The notes under the pieces: model-generated | Databases searched by the model: none | The model's input: only the letters and a program-made list of their open reading frames with translations | What the model was told of the DNA's origin: nothing | Shown: in pieces, positions 5,908-7,389 of the stretch | Numbering within the stretch: the first letter of the stretch is position 1 | Layout: each line of letters starts with the position of its first letter | Program-made: the position numbers and the translations under genes | DNA from: CAZAGD01 sp049699975 | GTDB taxonomy: Bacteria > Desulfobacterota > SM23-61 | Direction of reading: 5' to 3' | Assembly: GCA_049699975.1 (NCBI GenBank) | Contig: JBNAWB010000183.1 | Location: 1-7,389, forward strand | Length of the DNA: 7,389 bases

Positions 5908-6912
5908 ATGGATCGGCGTAAATTTCTGAAATGGATGGGCCTGGCCGGGTTGGGACTTTCACCTTTAGTCTTAGCCTCTCCGGTAAAGGAGTTAATAGGC
6001 GCCAAAAGTTTAAATTCGGTTAGCAAAACAAGGCCCATGATGGGCACTTTTGTAACTGTGGCTGTCTTAGATTCATCGGCAGATAGGGCTACGGAAGCAA
6101 TGGAAAAAGCTTTTGGGGAAATGGAACGCTTAATTCCTTTACTTAGCCGCCATGAGCCAGAATCTCCAGTTTCCTTTCTAAATCAAAATGGCTATTTAAA
6201 AGATATACCAGGTGAACTCCATGAAGTAATGCAAAAAGTAAAAAAAGTTCACCAGCTTACTTATGGCTGCTTTGATATTACGGTGAAACCTATCCTTGAT
6301 TTATATGTCGAACATTTCTCTCAGTACAAAACACCTCCTCCTGATGAGGAAATTAGAGCAACATTAAAGAGAGTGGGCTACAAATATCTAAGTTATGCCC
6401 CAGAAGAAATCCGCTTTGCTCGGGAAGGAATGGGTATTTCCTTAGATGGAATTGCCAAAGGTTTTATTGTGGAGAAAGCTATAAAAAAGATGAAAGATAT
6501 GGGAGTTAAGCATGCCCTCATAAACGCCGGTGGAGATATTCAAGTTGTGGGAGATAAAGGTAATAGCCAGCCATGGAAGATTGCCATCCAAGATCCCCGC
6601 GAAAGAAGTAAAATGGCAGAAATAATTTCTTTACGAGAGGGCGCGATCGCCACTTCGGGAGATTATGAAAGCTATTTTGATCCAGAAAGGAAATATCACC
6701 ATATTATTGATCCCGAAACCGGCTTCTCTCCTCACCACTTAGCCAGCGTAAGCGTCCTTTGTCCGTCCTTGACTTTGGCTGATGCTTTGGCGACAGCTTT
6801 ATTCGTTGCTCCTTATCCAGAAATTGGGCAACTTATTTCTTCTTTGCCCAATACTTCGGGACTAATCATAGATCACCAGGGGAATAAGAAAAAAATTAGC
6901 GGTCTAGTTTAA
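5908..6912 (+). CDS. apbE: FAD:protein FMN transferase with Tat-type signal
   Basis: ApbE cleaves FAD and attaches FMN covalently to threonine in Rnf, Nqr and related proteins, acting outside the cytoplasmic membrane with Mg2+. The 334-residue product opens with a twin-arginine-type signal, DRRKFLKWMG (2-11), followed by a hydrophobic stretch to about residue 23 and no lipobox cysteine. Family motifs are RPMMGTFVTV (42-51), YGCFDITVKP, LDGIAKGF (179-186), ALINAGGDI (203-211), HHIIDPETG (264-272) and ADALATA (291-297); Asp292 and Thr296 are the expected metal-site residues. The ATG at 5908 is preferred because GAGGGAG (5896-5902) lies 5 bases upstream and the signal peptide then begins normally. 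An in-frame ATG at 5866 overlaps the rnfD stop and would add 14 residues; it remains possible. The likely targets are RnfG T163 and RnfD T191. Confidence 0.93.
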   Translation: MDRRKFLKWMGLAGLGLSPLVLASPVKELIGAKSLNSVSKTRPMMGTFVTVAVLDSSADRATEAMEKAFGEMERLIPLLSRHEPESPVSFLNQNGYLKDIPGELHEVMQKVKKVHQLTYGCFDITVKPILDLYVEHFSQYKTPPPDEEIRATLKRVGYKYLSYAPEEIRFAREGMGISLDGIAKGFIVEKAIKKMKDMGVKHALINAGGDIQVVGDKGNSQPWKIAIQDPRERSKMAEIISLREGAIATSGDYESYFDPERKYHHIIDPETGFSPHHLASVSVLCPSLTLADALATALFVAPYPEIGQLISSLPNTSGLIIDHQGNKKKISGLV

Positions 6913-6936
6913 TCTTTATCATCTTTATCTTTATAA

Positions 6937-6977
6937 TTTAGGCCCTTCCTTGCCACCATTATTCCCGCGGCCCTAAA
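6937..6977 (+). repeat. imperfect hairpin just after apbE
   Basis: TTTAGGCCC (6937-6945) and GGCCCTAAA (6969-6977) pair over eight base pairs with one C-C mismatch, around a 23-base loop. It begins 25 bases after the apbE stop. No T-run follows, so it is not a standard intrinsic terminator. It could stabilise the 3' end of the transcript. Confidence 0.35.
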
Positions 6978-7060
6978 ACTTCTGACCAACGATTAGCTTT
7001 CTGATCAATCTTTACCTATTCCCTTGCTCTTCTCGTTCTTTTCTAAAGAAGGACCGAGGG

Positions 7061-7078
7061 AAATTAGGCAAATTAGGC
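7061..7078 (+). repeat. two tandem copies of AAATTAGGC
   Basis: The nonamer AAATTAGGC occurs at 7061-7069 and again at 7070-7078, followed by a partial third copy. Immediately upstream, TTCTTT (7036-7041) and AAAGAA (7045-7050) form a small AT-rich hairpin. No function is evident. Confidence 0.4.
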
Positions 7079-7115
7079 CAAAATTAAAAAGTTCGCGATA
7101 GTAAAGGAAGAGGGC

Positions 7116-7147
7116 TGATCGTGGATCACTTTTTAGATTTTTTTAAT
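7116..7147 (+). terminator. weak intrinsic terminator candidate
   Basis: TGATC (7116-7120), loop GTG and GATCA (7124-7128) form a 5-bp stem. A T-rich tract follows: CTTTTT from 7129, then AGA and seven T from 7138. The position after the operon is suitable, 200 bases beyond apbE. The stem is short and only two of its five pairs are G-C, so termination would be inefficient. Confidence 0.3.
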
Positions 7148-7151
7148 TTCA

Positions 7152-7174
7152 GGGCGATTCAGGGCGGGAGGGGG
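7152..7174 (+). other. G-quadruplex-type pattern
   Basis: Four runs of at least three G occur on the plus strand at 7152-7154, 7162-7164, 7166-7168 and 7170-7174. The loops are 7, 1 and 1 bases, which fits the G3+N1-7 pattern. Three of the runs belong to the left arm of the inverted repeat at 7162-7180. Such a structure in RNA could slow polymerase or protect the 3' end; this is only a pattern match. Confidence 0.4.
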
Positions 7175-7377
7175 AGAGGCTCATTAAAATGAGGCACTTA
7201 TTTTTGCATAGGGATGGGCGGGGAAGATAAGAAGCTATTTTAAAATAAAGGAGTTATTATTTAAGCTTATCTGGAGCAGACAGGCTTGTCCCCGCCGTTC
7301 TTTGCGGAAAAAAGGTGGGTAAGAGGAAGATAGTCTTATCCCAGCCGATTTTAATTTCGCCTCTCCCCCTCCCGCCC
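7162..7377. repeat. 216-base element with perfect 19-base terminal inverted repeats and internal stem-loops
   Basis: The arm GGGCGGGAGGGGGAGAGGC at 7162-7180 is exactly complementary to 7359-7377. Inside are further pairings. GGCGGGGA (7217-7224) pairs with TCCCCGCC (7289-7296), extended by AGATAAG (7225-7231) with CTTATCT (7266-7272), with a 16-base bulge. A second hairpin at 7314-7346 has 11 pairs and two single-base bulges (GGTGGG-TAAGA against TCTTA-T-CCCA-G-CC). TATTTTAAAATA at 7236-7247 is a palindrome. No open frame of interest is present. TCA lies just outside the left arm (7159-7161) and two bases beyond the right arm (7380-7382). Options are a miniature transposable element, a structured RNA, or a dispersed repeat. 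The inverted repeat itself is certain; the role is not. Confidence 0.6.
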
Positions 7378-7389
7378 GGTCACATTTGG

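Noticed and set aside
7204..7231. Promoter-like TTGCAT with GATAAG 16 bases later
   Set aside because: Both boxes are imperfect, no gene follows within the window, and the -10 part lies in the stem of the inverted-repeat element.
7246..7265. AAAGGAG as the ribosome site of a small gene after apbE
   Set aside because: No ATG, GTG or TTG follows in range, and an in-frame stop appears at once.
6913..7389. tRNA, CRISPR array or known riboswitch in the downstream region
   Set aside because: There is no cloverleaf, no regularly spaced repeat-spacer pattern and no riboswitch core that I can recognise; only inverted repeats are visible.

Overview
The window holds one compact plus-strand operon for an Rnf-type ion-translocating oxidoreductase. 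It spans about 485-6912 and is flanked by about 480 bases of non-coding DNA on each side. The gene order is rnfG, rnfE, rnfA, rnfB, a short flavodoxin-like gene, rnfC, rnfD, apbE. All junctions are tight: gaps of 4, 9 and 5 bases, a 1-base TAATG overlap and ATGA overlaps. The eight genes are therefore very probably one translationally coupled transcript. The obligate anaerobic chemistry, moderate to low GC, two TTG starts and divergent subunits suggest an uncultivated anaerobic bacterium. A lineage such as Omnitrophota is possible, but this is a guess from style, not from a marker gene.

Layout: 1-360 is a non-coding stretch with degenerate short repeats and a GC-richer patch. A candidate promoter (378-407) and a leader hairpin showing an unused Shine-Dalgarno sequence in its loop (420-452) precede rnfG. 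The operon follows. After apbE, 6913-7389 has no convincing gene. It contains an imperfect hairpin, a weak terminator candidate, a four-run G-quadruplex pattern, and a 216-base element (7162-7377) bounded by a perfect 19-base inverted repeat enclosing further stem-loops.

How the parts work together: in known Rnf complexes RnfB takes electrons from reduced ferredoxin. They pass through the Cys-ligated cluster between RnfA and RnfE and the covalent FMNs of RnfG and RnfD, and RnfC exchanges them with NAD(H). ApbE attaches the FMNs, so apbE at the operon end fits as the maturation enzyme.

The most interesting signal is in RnfC. Its SLBB-type region and both 4Fe-4S motifs are intact. However, the glycine-rich GxGGAGFPT loop that binds FMN/NADH in canonical RnfC and NuoF is missing, and the following ECEP motif reads EFEP. 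The gene directly upstream encodes a flavodoxin-like protein, which is not a standard rnf gene. Together with the permuted gene order (GEAB-fld-CD instead of CDGEAB), this suggests an Rnf variant that may not use NAD(H) in the usual way and may exchange electrons with a dedicated flavodoxin. That is an inference; the sequence shows only the motif loss and the gene neighbourhood.
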